Notes: generated from the letters alone by a model not told the origin. A stretch of 64,000 nt of DNA from Ruegeria marisrubri (GCF_001507595.1 NZ_LQBQ01000038.1:1-64000); one strand, 5' to 3'; numbered from the stretch's first letter, positions 35,415-45,173 are shown. Program-made: numbers and translations.

Positions 35415-35990
35415 ATGTCCTGGACTGACGAGCGCGTTGAACTGCTCAAGAAAATGTGGGGCGAAGGCCAGTCGGCCAGCCAGATCGCCAAGGAACTGGG
35501 CGGGGTGACCCGCAATGCCGTGATCGGCAAGGTGCATCGCCTCGGCCTGTCGAACCGTGCAACCGGCAGCGCGCCGGCCAAGGCAGAGGCCAAGGAAAAA
35601 CCGGCCCCCGCGCCCAAGGCCGAGACCAAGCCCAAGCCCGCGCCCAAGACCGAACCGGCGCGCCCGGCTCCGGCGCCCGCGGCCGAGGCCAAGCCGGCCG
35701 CGCCGGTCCGCCGCCAGATCATCCCGGCCGGCCAGCCGCTGCCGCCGCAGCCCTCGGCCAACGAGATCAGCCCCGAGGCGCTGGCCAAAGTGAACGAGGT
35801 CGAGAAAAAGGCCAAGAAACTGTCGCTGATGGAACTAACCGAGCGCACCTGCAAATGGCCGGTCGGCGACCCGGCGACCGAGGATTTCTGGTTCTGCGGC
35901 CTGCCCGTCGAACAAGGCAAGCCCTATTGCGAGGCGCATGTGGGTGTCGCCTTCCAGCCGATGAGCGCGCGTCGCGACCGCCGTCGCTGA
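35415..35990 (+). CDS. gcrA: Cell-cycle regulator GcrA
   Basis: A 191-residue GcrA. The N-terminal helix-turn-helix is MSWTDERVELLKKMWGEGQS...GVTRNAVIGKVHRLGLSNR (residues 1-47). A long low-complexity Ala/Lys/Pro linker follows (about 50-105), then the conserved C-terminal sigma-70-binding part ERTCKWPVGDP...FCGLPVEQGKPYC with cysteines. GcrA acts with sigma-70 at CcrM-methylated promoters and marks alphaproteobacteria. An intrinsic terminator follows at 36012. Confidence 0.96.
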   Translation: MSWTDERVELLKKMWGEGQSASQIAKELGGVTRNAVIGKVHRLGLSNRATGSAPAKAEAKEKPAPAPKAETKPKPAPKTEPARPAPAPAAEAKPAAPVRRQIIPAGQPLPPQPSANEISPEALAKVNEVEKKAKKLSLMELTERTCKWPVGDPATEDFWFCGLPVEQGKPYCEAHVGVAFQPMSARRDRRR

Positions 35991-36011
35991 GAGCCAGAGA
36001 AACACGGATCG

Positions 36012-36040
36012 AAAACCGCGCCTTTCGGCGCGGTTTTTTC
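36012..36040 (+). terminator. Intrinsic terminator of gcrA
   Basis: AAAACCGCGCC-TTTC-GGCGCGGTTTTTTC is a textbook hairpin with a 7-bp GC stem, flanking A and T tracts and a T-run. Confidence 0.92.
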
Positions 36041-36264
36041 GTTGACGCCTCAGACCGCCGCCCGAAGCCTTGTCGTTTTCCCGGTTTGAACCGACTGCCC
36101 TTTCCCCTCGCCAAACCGGACAGCCGAAAAATTGCCAGAATACCCCTACCGCGAGCGATCAATGGCCACACCGGCGGCGTATTGTTTTCGATCAACCACC
36201 CAAAACCCCGTATAATTTGACAAAAATGGGGCACGGCAGCGAAGGTATTCTCGATCGAAAGTTC

Positions 36265-36957
36265 ATGAGTGTGTTTGGTATGAGTCCGATCGAGAGAGTA
36301 CGGGCGCGCGCAGCGGCCCTGGAGGAACTGGGTGTTGCGTCTGGCGCCGGCCCCGAAGAAATCCGCGAAGCCTGGAGGCGTGCCGCCTTCGACGCGCATC
36401 CCGATCGCGCCGGAGGCGACGGCGACGATTTCGCGCGCGTCAAGGCGGCCTATGACGTGCTGCGCAAAGCAGGCCTGACCGGGCCGGATCGGTCCGAGTC
36501 CGCAAACCGGGCCCCCCGCCCACGGCGCCCACGGGTCGCCCCCCGCGACATCTCTTTCAGCGATCAGGAAAAGGCCGCCTGTCAGGCCCTTCTGGACGCC
36601 AATCTCGTGAACGCGGAAAACATCGTTTCCGTCACTCCTGCTGATGCCGGAAACGGGGGAATCGCCACTGCGACCCCCTGGAGCGGGCCGAAGGATCATG
36701 TCCCTGTAGCGGTCCGCTGCGAGGGGCGCCGCCTGACTTATTTCGTCAACGCAGCCGCAAGCACGGGCATCAATCGCGTCGCCCTGCCTGCCTCGGCGCT
36801 GGCAACCTCGCGGAACGCCAGGCCGACGCTGGTGGAGTTCCGCTGCGCCAAGGCCGGGCCGGGCGAAGTCACCGTTCCCGAAGGGCTCCGCTCGCAGCGG
36901 TTCCCCGGTGCCAGAAAGGTGTCGATCCGGTTTCTGGGCGACACCGCCGGGGCCTGA
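36265..36957 (+). CDS. J-domain protein of unknown partner
   Basis: A 230-residue protein. The N-terminal part contains a J-domain-like segment with the HPD motif (AWRRAAFDAHPDRAGGDGDDFARVKAAYDVLR, about residues 33-65). The remaining 150 residues, including the segment ENIVSVTPADAGNGGIATATPW, match nothing I recognise. It lacks the Gly/Phe region and zinc fingers of DnaJ, so it is a specialised co-chaperone that would stimulate DnaK on some client. The ATG at 36265 is preferred but ATG 36226 is also possible. It follows the gcrA terminator. Confidence 0.75.
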   Translation: MSVFGMSPIERVRARAAALEELGVASGAGPEEIREAWRRAAFDAHPDRAGGDGDDFARVKAAYDVLRKAGLTGPDRSESANRAPRPRRPRVAPRDISFSDQEKAACQALLDANLVNAENIVSVTPADAGNGGIATATPWSGPKDHVPVAVRCEGRRLTYFVNAAASTGINRVALPASALATSRNARPTLVEFRCAKAGPGEVTVPEGLRSQRFPGARKVSIRFLGDTAGA

Positions 36958-37032
36958 TCGCCTCGGCCGGTGGCCCTGTTCCCTTTCCCGAAAAAGCGGT
37001 TCTGCCGTTGCAGCGAAAAGGTCGCGCCAGGG

Positions 37033-38433
37033 TCACTGCCTGTCCGCTGACAGACGGCCCCACAGATCGTATTCCCCGGCCTCGTCCACCTCGACCGCCA
37101 CGATATCGCCCGGCTTCAAACCCTTGAACCCTTCGTCGATGAAGAGGTTCCCGTCGATCTCCGGCGCGTCGGCCTTGGTGCGGCAGATGGCGGCCTCGTC
37201 GTCCACCTCGTCCACGATCACCTCGATGGTCTGACCCACCTTGGCCGCCAGCTTCGCCTCGGAGATCGCCTGCGCCTTTTCCATGAAGCGTTCCCAGCGC
37301 TCCTGCTTGACCGCTTCGGGGACGTGATCGGGCAGATCGTTCGAGCGGGCACCATCCACGTTTTCGTATTTGAAGCAGCCCACGCGATCCAGCCGCGCCT
37401 CGTCCATCCAGTCCAGCAGGGTCTGGAACTCGGCCTCGGTCTCGCCCGGATAGCCCACGATGAAGGTCGAACGCAGGGTGATGTCAGGGCAGATCTCGCG
37501 CCAGGCGGCGATCTCGTCCAGCGTCTTCGCCGCAGCCGCGGGTCGCGCCATGCGTTTCAGAACGTCGGGGTGGGCGTGCTGGAACGGGATGTCGAGATAG
37601 GGCAGCAGGTTGCAACCCGCATCCGCCATCAGCGGGATCAGCTCGCGCACATGCGGATAGGGATAGACGTAATGCAGCCGCACCCAGGCATCCATCTGTC
37701 CCAGCTCGCGCGCCAGATCGGTGATGTGGCTGCGCACCTCGCGGTCTTTCCACGGGTTCACGTCATATTTGCGGTCCAGCCCGTAGGCCGAGGTGTCCTG
37801 GCTGATGACCAGCAATTCACGAACGCCACTGTCCACCAGCTTTTCCGCCTCGCGCAGCACCGCATGGGCGGGGCGGCTGGCCAGCTTGCCGCGCATGTCG
37901 GGGATGATGCAGAACTTGCACTTGTGGTTGCAGCCCTCGGAAATCTTCAGATAGCTGTAATGGCGCGGGGTCAGCTTGACCCCCGAGGCCGGCAGCAGAT
38001 CGACGAAGGGGTTCGGATCGGGCGGCACGGCGCTGTGCACCGCGTCCAGCACCTGTTCGTATTGATGCGGGCCGGTCACGGCCAGGATGCGCGGATGGTG
38101 TTCGCGGATGTAGTCGGGCTCGGCGCCCAGACAGCCGGTCACGATCACCTTGCCATTCTCCACCAGCGCCTCGCCGATCGCCTCGAGGCTTTCGGCCTTG
38201 GCGCTGTCGAGAAACCCGCAGGTATTCACGATCACCGCGTCGGCACCCGCGTAGTCGGGCGAGATGCCATAGCCCTCGGCCCGCAGCCGGGTCAGAATAC
38301 GCTCGCTGTCCACCAGCGCCTTGGGGCAGCCGAGCGAGACCATGCCGATGGTCGGCTGGCCGGCGCGCGGCGCGTCTGAGATGCGGGCGGCTGGCGCCAG
38401 GTCGGGGCGGAGGTTGGGTGGGTTCGTGCTCAT
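37033..38433 (-). CDS. rimO: Ribosomal protein S12 methylthiotransferase RimO
   Basis: A 466-residue radical-SAM enzyme. The N-terminal UPF0004 domain starts [13 protein letters not shown] with cysteines for the auxiliary cluster, and the radical-SAM core has [18 protein letters not shown]-terminal TRAM domain (about 395-460) binds the substrate. RimO adds a methylthio group to Asp of ribosomal protein S12. ATG 38433 is used; an ATG 9 bases upstream is also possible. A much longer open frame upstream is antisense to the AsmA gene. Confidence 0.96.
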   Translation of the reverse strand: MSTNPPNLRPDLAPAARISDAPRAGQPTIGMVSLGCPKALVDSERILTRLRAEGYGISPDYAGADAVIVNTCGFLDSAKAESLEAIGEALVENGKVIVTGCLGAEPDYIREHHPRILAVTGPHQYEQVLDAVHSAVPPDPNPFVDLLPASGVKLTPRHYSYLKISEGCNHKCKFCIIPDMRGKLASRPAHAVLREAEKLVDSGVRELLVISQDTSAYGLDRKYDVNPWKDREVRSHITDLARELGQMDAWVRLHYVYPYPHVRELIPLMADAGCNLLPYLDIPFQHAHPDVLKRMARPAAAAKTLDEIAAWREICPDITLRSTFIVGYPGETEAEFQTLLDWMDEARLDRVGCFKYENVDGARSNDLPDHVPEAVKQERWERFMEKAQAISEAKLAAKVGQTIEVIVDEVDDEAAICRTKADAPEIDGNLFIDEGFKGLKPGDIVAVEVDEAGEYDLWGRLSADRQ

Positions 38434-38535
38434 GGCGCGCATATAGTGGGGAACTTCTGCGCTTGCAAATGTTGCCCGAACGGGGCTGGCTTGCCATATG
38501 ACTGTCAAAACCAGAACAGAAGAGGGAGCAGGGCC

Positions 38536-40521
38536 ATGCGCTGGCTGTTTCGGATCGCCTTCATCCTGATCGCCGTGGTGATGCTGGTCGTCGGCGCATT
38601 GTTGCTGATGCCGGGCGACAAGCTGGGTGAAATCCTGTCGGATCAGGCGCGGGCGCAGACCGGTCGTGACCTGACACTGTCGGGCGACGTGCGCCTGTCC
38701 TTCTGGCCGGTTCTGGGGGTCGAGACGGGGCCAGTCACCTTCGGCAATGCCGACTGGGCCGGACCCGAGCCCATGTTGACCGCAAGCGGGCTGTCGGTTG
38801 GGGTGGATGCCGCGGCGCTGTTGTCGGGCAACGTGAAGATCAAACAGATCATCGCCCGCGACCCTGTTCTGCGGCTTGAAAAAACCGGCGACAAGGCGAA
38901 TTGGGAGATCGGCCCGGCCCCTGCCGCGGCCACGTCCGCTCCGGCCGCAACGGATGGCGAAAGCCCGTCCACGGGCGCGCCCGCCGCAGCGCGCGAGGTG
39001 ACGCTGGACACGCTGGAAATGACCAACGCGCGGGTGATCTATGCCGAGGACGGGCGTACGACGTTCGATTTTGGCAATCTGGACATCGCTGCCAGTTGGC
39101 CCGCTGTGGACGCGCCCCTGAGTGTTCAGGCGCGGCTGAAGATCGGGGAAGGCCCGGTTGACGTGGACATGGAAATCCAGGACCTGCCGGGCTTTGCCGA
39201 AGGCGACGTGACCACGATGGATCTGGAACTGACCGCGCCGGGCGGAAGCATCACCTATTCCGGCAAGGTGAACGTCGCGGGCGAGATGTCGGGGCTTTCG
39301 CGGATCAAGGCCACGGACAGCGCCCGGATGTTCGCAGCCCTCGGGCAACCGGGGGTGAGCGTGCCCAAGGGGCTGGGGCAAGTGGCCGACATCTCGACGC
39401 AGATGACCTATACGCAGGACGGGCGGCTGGCGCTGCGCGACCTCGTGGCGGTTCTGGACAGCAACCGGTTCGAAGGAGAGGCGGATATCGTCGTGGCCGA
39501 CCCGCCGCAGGTGACGGCGCGGCTTGTTACGGGCGATCTGGACCTGTCGCAGGCGGGAGCGGCGAGCCAGCCGAAAGCGGGCGGGTCCGGCGCGGGGTCA
39601 GGCGGGGCAACGCCGGTGCCGCAGGGCTGGTCCAGGGCGCCCATCGACGCCTCGGTCCTGTCGGTGGCAAATGGCACGATCCGGCTGGACGCCAACTCGA
39701 TCGCCGTGCCCGATCTGAAACTGGGCCAAAGCAGCGTCACCCTGACCCTCGACCGGTCGCGCGCGGTTCTTGAGATGCACCCGGTCCGCCTGTTTTCGGG
39801 CGCGCTGACCGGACAAGTGGTGGCCAACAACCGCAACGGGTTGTCGGTGGGCGGAGACCTCAAGGCCGACGGCATCGAACTGCAACAGGCGCTTTCGACG
39901 TTTGGCGGCATCGAGCGGCTGTCCGGCAGGGCGTCGGGCCAGGTCAAGTTCCTGGGCGTCGGTCAGAGCGAGGATCAGATCATGCGCTCGCTCAAGGGCG
40001 AGGGACGCGTGGACATGGGGCGCGGCGTGATCTCGGGGTTCGACCTGGATCGGCTGATGGGCACCGGCGAGGGCACGGGCGGGACCACCGTGTTCAACAG
40101 CCTGACGGCCAGCTTCACCATGTCGAATGGCGATCTGTTCAACCGCGACCTGCTGATGCAGCTGGACAATTTCCGCGCCGACGGCGACGGGCGCATCGGG
40201 TTGGGCAAGCGCGACATCGACTATCTGTTCACGCCCGTCGCGCTGCGGGCCAATGCCGGCGAAGGGCTGGCGGTGCCAGTGCGCATCGTCGGCCCCTGGG
40301 ACGATCCCAGGATCAAACCCGATCTGAGCCAGGTGATCGAAGCGGCCAGAGAGAAAAAGCTCAACGAGGTCGAAGCCAGGGCCAAGGAGAAGCTGCGCCA
40401 GAAGGTGGAAGAGGAACTCGACACCACGATCACCGAGGATCAGAACATCGAGGACGTCATCAAGGACAAGCTGGAGGAAGAGGCCACCAAGGGCCTGCTC
40501 AAGCTGCTGGGTGTGGATTGA
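38536..40521 (+). CDS. AsmA family protein
   Basis: A 661-residue envelope protein with one N-terminal membrane segment (about residues 4-26, [25 protein letters not shown]) and a long periplasmic part. The start of the mature part ([32 protein letters not shown]) is typical of AsmA, and the C-terminal AsmA region ([20 protein letters not shown]...) is also present. A Lys/Glu-rich coiled coil ends the protein. AsmA-like proteins are proposed to move phospholipids between membranes. GGAGCAGGG precedes the ATG. It diverges from rimO. Confidence 0.9.
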   Translation: MRWLFRIAFILIAVVMLVVGALLLMPGDKLGEILSDQARAQTGRDLTLSGDVRLSFWPVLGVETGPVTFGNADWAGPEPMLTASGLSVGVDAAALLSGNVKIKQIIARDPVLRLEKTGDKANWEIGPAPAAATSAPAATDGESPSTGAPAAAREVTLDTLEMTNARVIYAEDGRTTFDFGNLDIAASWPAVDAPLSVQARLKIGEGPVDVDMEIQDLPGFAEGDVTTMDLELTAPGGSITYSGKVNVAGEMSGLSRIKATDSARMFAALGQPGVSVPKGLGQVADISTQMTYTQDGRLALRDLVAVLDSNRFEGEADIVVADPPQVTARLVTGDLDLSQAGAASQPKAGGSGAGSGGATPVPQGWSRAPIDASVLSVANGTIRLDANSIAVPDLKLGQSSVTLTLDRSRAVLEMHPVRLFSGALTGQVVANNRNGLSVGGDLKADGIELQQALSTFGGIERLSGRASGQVKFLGVGQSEDQIMRSLKGEGRVDMGRGVISGFDLDRLMGTGEGTGGTTVFNSLTASFTMSNGDLFNRDLLMQLDNFRADGDGRIGLGKRDIDYLFTPVALRANAGEGLAVPVRIVGPWDDPRIKPDLSQVIEAAREKKLNEVEARAKEKLRQKVEEELDTTITEDQNIEDVIKDKLEEEATKGLLKLLGVD

Positions 40522-40560
40522 TGCCACCCAACCGTTGCCGCCGGTGGCTCGGTCAGGAGC

Positions 40561-40591
40561 CTCCGGCGGGAGTATTTGGAAAAAGATGAAG
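40561..40591 (-). repeat. Intergenic repeat copy C (GGGAGTATTTGGAAAAAGATGAAG)
   Basis: The core AGTATTTGG-AAAAAGATGAAG is shared with copy B (AGTATTTGGGAAAAGATGAAG). The CTCCGGCGGGAG part can pair as a short hairpin. It lies 11 bp from the stop codon of pgm on the minus strand and probably ends that transcript. Confidence 0.72.
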
Positions 40592-40602
40592 CCCTGCGCG
40601 GA

Positions 40603-42099
40603 TCAGATCGTCTGGTCGTAGTCGCCGACCCCCGGTTCGGTGCGGATCACGGCGTCGATATCGGCAAAGATCGCGCGCATTTCCTGCTCGCTCTCACTGC
40701 TTTCGCAGACCACCACCAGGTTGGGCGTGTTCGACGAGGCGCGCACCAGACCCCAGCTGCCGTTGTCGAGGATGACGCGGGCGCCGTTGACAGTAACGAC
40801 TTCTTTGATCTTGCGACCGGCGAGGGTTTCGCCCGCCTCGTGCTTGGCGACCAGCTTGTCCACCAGCCGCGCGAGGATGTCGTATTTCTCGGTATCGGCG
40901 GCATGGGGCGACATGGTCGGCGTCGACCACGTCTTGGGCAGCGCCTTGCGCAGGTCCGACATGCGCTTGTCGGGGTTGCGGTCCATCAGCTTGCAGATCT
41001 CGACCGCCACGCGCATGCCGCAGTCGTAGCCGCGCCCGATCGGCTCGGCCAGGAAGTAGTGGCCGGACTTTTCGAACCCGGCCAGCGCGCCGATTTCCTT
41101 GACGCGCCGCTTCATGTAGCTGTGGCCGGTTTTCCAGTAATCCGCCTTGACGCCATTGGCCTTCAACTCGGGATCGCTGGCGAACAGGCCGGTCGATTTC
41201 ACATCGGCCACGAAGGTCGCGTTCGGGTGCAGTTTCGACAGGTCGCGGGCCATGATGACGCCCACCTTGTCGGCAAAGATCTCTTCGCCCTCGTCATCGA
41301 CCACCCCGCAGCGGTCGCCGTCGCCGTCAAAGCCCAGCGCCAGGTCGGCACCGGTGGCCTTTACCGTGGCGGCCATGTCGTGCAGCATCTCCATGGCCTC
41401 GGGGTTGGGGTTGTAGTTGGGGAAGGTGTAATCCAGCCGGTTGTGGCTGGGCACGACCTCGACCCCCATCCGTTCGAATATCTCGGGCGCAAAGGCCGAG
41501 GCGGTGCCGTTGCCGGTGGCGCAGACGACCTTGAGCGGACGGGACATGCGGAAGTCGCCGACCAGATCGTCGATATAGGCCTCTTTCACCCCATCGACGA
41601 ATTCATAGGCCCCACCCGGGCGCGTTTCGAATTCGCCGTTCAGCACGATGTCGCGCAGCTCGGCCATCTCGTCGGGGCCATGGGTCAGGGGGCGGTCGAA
41701 GCCCATCTTGACCCCGGTCCAGCCGTTCGGGTTGTGCGAGGCCGTCACCATCGCCACGGCCGGCACGTCCAGGTGGAACTGGGCGAAATAGGCCATGGGC
41801 GACAGGGCCGGGCCGATATCCTTGACCCGGATACCAGCCTGCATCAGGCCGAGGATCAGCGCGTTCTTGATCGCCAGCGAGTAGTCGCGATAGTCGTTGC
41901 CGACCGCGATCACCGGCTCGATCCCGCGCCGCTGCATCTGGGTGCCCAGACCGAGGCCCAGCGCGGTCATGCCCGGCAGGTTGATCTCGTCGGGATATTT
42001 CCAGCGCGCGTCATATTCACGAAAGCCGGTGGGCTTGATCATCGGGTCGCGCAGAAAGCTCCAGGTGTTGGGGGTCACCTCGGCGAGGGGTTTGGTCAT
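40603..42099 (-). CDS. pgm: Phosphomannomutase/phosphoglucomutase
   Basis: A 498-residue alpha-D-phosphohexomutase of the bifunctional AlgC/Pgm type. The phosphoserine loop is TASHNPNGWTG, the metal loop DGDGDRCG, the sugar-binding loop EKSGHYFL and the phosphate loop RASSNTPN. It interconverts hexose-1- and -6-phosphates for nucleotide sugars used in capsule or LPS. It is the last gene of the kpsT-kpsE-kdsA-pgm run (17-bp gap to kdsA), consistent with polysaccharide precursor supply. Confidence 0.95.
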   Translation of the reverse strand: MTKPLAEVTPNTWSFLRDPMIKPTGFREYDARWKYPDEINLPGMTALGLGLGTQMQRRGIEPVIAVGNDYRDYSLAIKNALILGLMQAGIRVKDIGPALSPMAYFAQFHLDVPAVAMVTASHNPNGWTGVKMGFDRPLTHGPDEMAELRDIVLNGEFETRPGGAYEFVDGVKEAYIDDLVGDFRMSRPLKVVCATGNGTASAFAPEIFERMGVEVVPSHNRLDYTFPNYNPNPEAMEMLHDMAATVKATGADLALGFDGDGDRCGVVDDEGEEIFADKVGVIMARDLSKLHPNATFVADVKSTGLFASDPELKANGVKADYWKTGHSYMKRRVKEIGALAGFEKSGHYFLAEPIGRGYDCGMRVAVEICKLMDRNPDKRMSDLRKALPKTWSTPTMSPHAADTEKYDILARLVDKLVAKHEAGETLAGRKIKEVVTVNGARVILDNGSWGLVRASSNTPNLVVVCESSESEQEMRAIFADIDAVIRTEPGVGDYDQTI

Positions 42100-42116
42100 C
42101 GAAAAATACTCTTGGT

Positions 42117-42950
42117 TCAGATCACAATTGGATAGGCTTTAGCCAGCTCGTCGAAGCGCATCAAGGTGGCAACAAGCGCGGGCATCTGGTCGAGCGGGAC
42201 CATGTTCGGCCCGTCGGACGGCGCGTTGTCCGGGTCCTGGTGCGTCTCGATGAACACCGCCGCGACGCCCAGCGACACCGCCGCACGGGCCATCACCGGC
42301 GCGAACTCACGCTGGCCGCCCGAGGACCCGCCGCGCCCGCCCGGCTGCTGCACCGAGTGGGTGGCGTCCATCACCACCGGGTATCCGGTCTGCGCCATCT
42401 GAGGCAAAGAGCGCATGTCGGCGACCAGGGTGTTGTAGCCGAAAGACGTGCCGCGCTCGGTCAGCAGGATGTTCTCGTTGCCGGTGCTTTCGATCTTTTC
42501 GACGATGTTGGGCATTTCCCACGGGGCGAGGAACTGGCCCTTCTTGACGTTGACCGCCTTGCCCGTGCGTCCCGCCGCCAGCAGCATGTCGGTCTGACGG
42601 CACAGAAAGGCCGGGATCTGAAGGATGTCCACCGCCTGCGCCGCGATGGCGCACTGGTCCTCGGTATGCACGTCGGTCAGCACCGGAATGCCCATCGAGC
42701 GGCGGATATTGTCCAGCACCTTGAGCCCGGCCTCGATGCCCATGCCGCGCTTGCCGCTCAGCGAGGTGCGGTTGGCCTTGTCGTAGGAGGCCTTGAACAC
42801 ATATTGCGCGCCGGCGGCGTCGCAGGCCTCTTTCATGGTGCCGGCGATCATCTGGGCGTGATCGGCGCTCTCAAGCTGGCAAGGGCCGGCGATGACGGTA
42901 AGAGGAAGGTCGTTGCCGACCGTAAGATCGGCGATTTTCACATGTTTCAT
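42117..42950 (-). CDS. kdsA: 3-deoxy-8-phosphooctulonate synthase (Kdo-8-P synthase), metal-dependent type
   Basis: A 277-residue aldolase that condenses phosphoenolpyruvate with arabinose-5-phosphate to make Kdo-8-phosphate. The signature is IAGPCQLES with C24, the metal ligand of the metal-dependent class (E. coli has Asn here). KASYDKANRTS, DVHTEDQ and MDATHSVQQPGG are also conserved. Kdo is needed for lipid A/core and as the poly-Kdo linker of group 2 capsules, which fits the adjacent kpsE (5-bp gap). Confidence 0.97.
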   Translation of the reverse strand: MKHVKIADLTVGNDLPLTVIAGPCQLESADHAQMIAGTMKEACDAAGAQYVFKASYDKANRTSLSGKRGMGIEAGLKVLDNIRRSMGIPVLTDVHTEDQCAIAAQAVDILQIPAFLCRQTDMLLAAGRTGKAVNVKKGQFLAPWEMPNIVEKIESTGNENILLTERGTSFGYNTLVADMRSLPQMAQTGYPVVMDATHSVQQPGGRGGSSGGQREFAPVMARAAVSLGVAAVFIETHQDPDNAPSDGPNMVPLDQMPALVATLMRFDELAKAYPIVI

Positions 42951-42955
42951 GAGTC

Positions 42956-44536
42956 TTAAGAGGATACCTGTTCACGAAGGACCGACGCGGTAAGCGAGAT
43001 CATGAGGTAGATACCAGCAAACAGGAGGAATGCCAAAATCGTATTTTCGAACTTGCGCGGATAGCTCGGCTCCTGACTGGGAACCGGGTTCACCGAAACG
43101 GTCAGATAGCGCACCTGCCGGTTCGCCTCCATCCGGGTGTTTTCCATTTGCTGCAGGGCCGATTGCAGCATCATGTCCCGGCTGGCCAGGTCGGCCTGAG
43201 CCATCTGGATACTGACGGTCAGACGCGCCAGCGAGTTTTCGCCGTTCGAGGCATCGACCATCTCGGCGTTCAAATCCGCCAAAACGGCCTCGAGCCGTTC
43301 GATGTCGCCCTGCACCCCTTCGACCTTGGCCCTGTTCGGACGGGGATTGTCCAGCAGGGCGGCCAGTTGCAGTTCCTTTTCCTGCAACTGCACTTCGACC
43401 TGGTCGATGCGGCCGCGCAGGCTGGCGATGACGCCCTCGGGGTCCAGAACCGCGCCTTTCAGTTGCAGCTCGACCAGGTTTTCCTGTGCCTTGCGCCGTT
43501 CCGCCTGCGCCAGTTCGAAGCTCTTGCGGGCATCGCGCATCTGGTCCTCGCGCTTTTTCTCGGACAGGTCGTTCACCCGCTCTTCGGCATAGGAGATCAG
43601 TTTTCGCGAAAACTCGCTCGCCGCTTTCGGATCGGCGGCGGCGACCTCCATCCGGATGACGCCCTCGGTGGGATCGTATCCCAGCGTGACCATGCGCTGA
43701 TAGACCTTGTAGACCTCTTCGTTGCTGGCGTCCGGGGCAAGCCGCTGGATCGGATCGATATGCGGTTGCTGGAAATGCGCCGCAAAACCCGCGTCACGGT
43801 CCAGCAGCAGCATTGCCTCTTTCGATTCGAGGAAAGACTGGACCGCAATCGAATCCTGCGAGGTCGCGAACTGCGTGCCAGCCAGCAACCCGCCGACCGC
43901 TCCCATCTGGCCGTCGGCCTGCAGAATCACGAATTCCGACTTGCTGGCATACATCGGCGTCGCGACACGGTAGAAGTAGTACCCCACGATCAGCGTCGGC
44001 AGCAGCACGAAAGCCGCCAGGCGCGCAAACAGCGCCATCAGTTTGCGGCGGCGGCGGCGGGCGATGTCCCGCTGGATCTGCCCGATCTCGAACTCGCGGC
44101 GCTTTGCCGGGCTCATCTGGGTCGAGGGCAGTGTTTCGTCCGGGCCTTTCACGGTTTGCGGCAGCTTGACCTCTGGAGTCGTCCGGGCCTCGTCCTCGCC
44201 GGTTTCGTTCTTCCCCGACGCCACCAGATCCAGCAGGTTGGAGCGCTGCAGCGGGTCGATGCCGTGGCGGCGCAGCAGGCGCACCGCGTCATAGTCGGAC
44301 GTCGCGGGCAGGTCGTGCTTGCGCGCCAGACGTCGGGCCATGCGCAGCTGCCGCCCGGTCAGTCCCTCCTGCTTGATCGCCTCCAGCTCCTCGGCCGCCG
44401 ACGCACCCTCCTGACCGCCGAGAGCGTGACTGATGCGTTCGGCCGGAGAGCGCTCGCGGTCTTTGCGGCCGCCGTTCGCCTGTTCCTCGGCGGCCTCGGG
44501 GACGCGGTATCTTCTAGCCTTGGGTTTGGTAGTCAT
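42956..44536 (-). CDS. kpsE: Capsule polysaccharide export inner-membrane protein (KpsE/CtrB/BexC type, Wzz-like)
   Basis: A 526-residue polysaccharide co-polymerase. A membrane segment near residues 166-190 and one near the C terminus (about 500-518, ILAFLLFAGIYLMISLTA) enclose a large periplasmic, coiled-coil-rich domain (about 190-490) with the family's PMYASKSEF start and the proline-rich NPVPSQEPSYPRKFEN before the last membrane segment. The N-terminal cytoplasmic 165 residues are much longer than in E. coli KpsE and contain a basic helical part. The ATG at 44536 overlaps kpsT by 23 bp. It bridges the ABC transporter and the outer-membrane exporter. Confidence 0.88.
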   Translation of the reverse strand: MTTKPKARRYRVPEAAEEQANGGRKDRERSPAERISHALGGQEGASAAEELEAIKQEGLTGRQLRMARRLARKHDLPATSDYDAVRLLRRHGIDPLQRSNLLDLVASGKNETGEDEARTTPEVKLPQTVKGPDETLPSTQMSPAKRREFEIGQIQRDIARRRRRKLMALFARLAAFVLLPTLIVGYYFYRVATPMYASKSEFVILQADGQMGAVGGLLAGTQFATSQDSIAVQSFLESKEAMLLLDRDAGFAAHFQQPHIDPIQRLAPDASNEEVYKVYQRMVTLGYDPTEGVIRMEVAAADPKAASEFSRKLISYAEERVNDLSEKKREDQMRDARKSFELAQAERRKAQENLVELQLKGAVLDPEGVIASLRGRIDQVEVQLQEKELQLAALLDNPRPNRAKVEGVQGDIERLEAVLADLNAEMVDASNGENSLARLTVSIQMAQADLASRDMMLQSALQQMENTRMEANRQVRYLTVSVNPVPSQEPSYPRKFENTILAFLLFAGIYLMISLTASVLREQVSS

Positions 44537-45173
44537 AGAGCTGCTTCGCCTCTTCCAAGGTGTCAAACATGTGTAGTTGGCCATCCATCAGAACCGCCGC
44601 CTGCCGGGCAAATTTCTCGAGCGTCCCGGGATTGTGCGAAACGATCACGATGGTGGTCGTGCGCAACCTTTCCTGCAGGATCGAGCCGGCCTTCTTGTTG
44701 AACTCGACATCGGTCGTTGCCGGCATCCCCTCGTCGATCAGATACATGTCGAAATCCAGCGCCAGCATCAGCGCAAAGGTGAACCGCGCCCGCATCCCCG
44801 ACGAATAGGTGCCCAAGGGCTGGTCGAAGTATTCCCCCAGGTTGCACAGCCATCGGCAATAGGCTTCGACATAGTCGGGATCCATCCCGTAGATCCTGGC
44901 GATGTAGCGCGCATTCTCCAGCGCCGAGAGTTTGCCCGACACGCCGCCGACGAAGCCCATCGGGAACGACACCCGGCAGTCGCGCCGGATCACGCCTTCG
45001 TCCGGCTTTTCCAGCCCCGCCATCATGTTGATCAGCGTCGTCTTGCCCGTGCCGTTCGGCGCAAGGACTCCCAGTGACTTGCCCAGCTCTACCCGAAACG
45101 AAACCCGGTCCAGGATCACCTTGCGGCGGGTCCCGGTCCAGAAGGATTTGCTGACGTTTTCGAACTCGAGCAT
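44514..45173 (-). CDS. kpsT: Capsule polysaccharide ABC transporter ATP-binding protein
   Basis: A 219-residue ATPase, the same length as E. coli KpsT. Walker A is APNGTGKTT, the signature is the variant YSSGMRARF and the Walker B LIDEG, all typical of KpsT/CtrD/BexA. It powers export of Kdo-linked capsule across the inner membrane and would need a KpsM permease, which is not in the surrounding genes. The ATG at 45173 has AAGGCGG upstream; 24 upstream residues in frame are rejected. Confidence 0.93.
   Translation of the reverse strand: MLEFENVSKSFWTGTRRKVILDRVSFRVELGKSLGVLAPNGTGKTTLINMMAGLEKPDEGVIRRDCRVSFPMGFVGGVSGKLSALENARYIARIYGMDPDYVEAYCRWLCNLGEYFDQPLGTYSSGMRARFTFALMLALDFDMYLIDEGMPATTDVEFNKKAGSILQERLRTTTIVIVSHNPGTLEKFARQAAVLMDGQLHMFDTLEEAKQLYDYQTQG

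Noticed and set aside
35557..35793. Repeat-like AAG/GCC/CCG run inside gcrA
   Set aside because: It is the low-complexity Ala/Lys/Pro linker of GcrA, not a DNA repeat of interest.
37324..38379. 351-codon plus-strand frame opposite rimO
   Set aside because: A shadow of rimO; no ribosome site and biased composition.
40576..42135. 519-codon plus-strand frame opposite pgm
   Set aside because: Shadow of pgm; the serine loop and DGDGDR motif of the minus-strand gene are clear.
43148..44701. 517-codon plus-strand frame opposite kpsE
   Set aside because: Shadow frame with Gln/His/Leu-rich composition; kpsE has membrane segments and family motifs.
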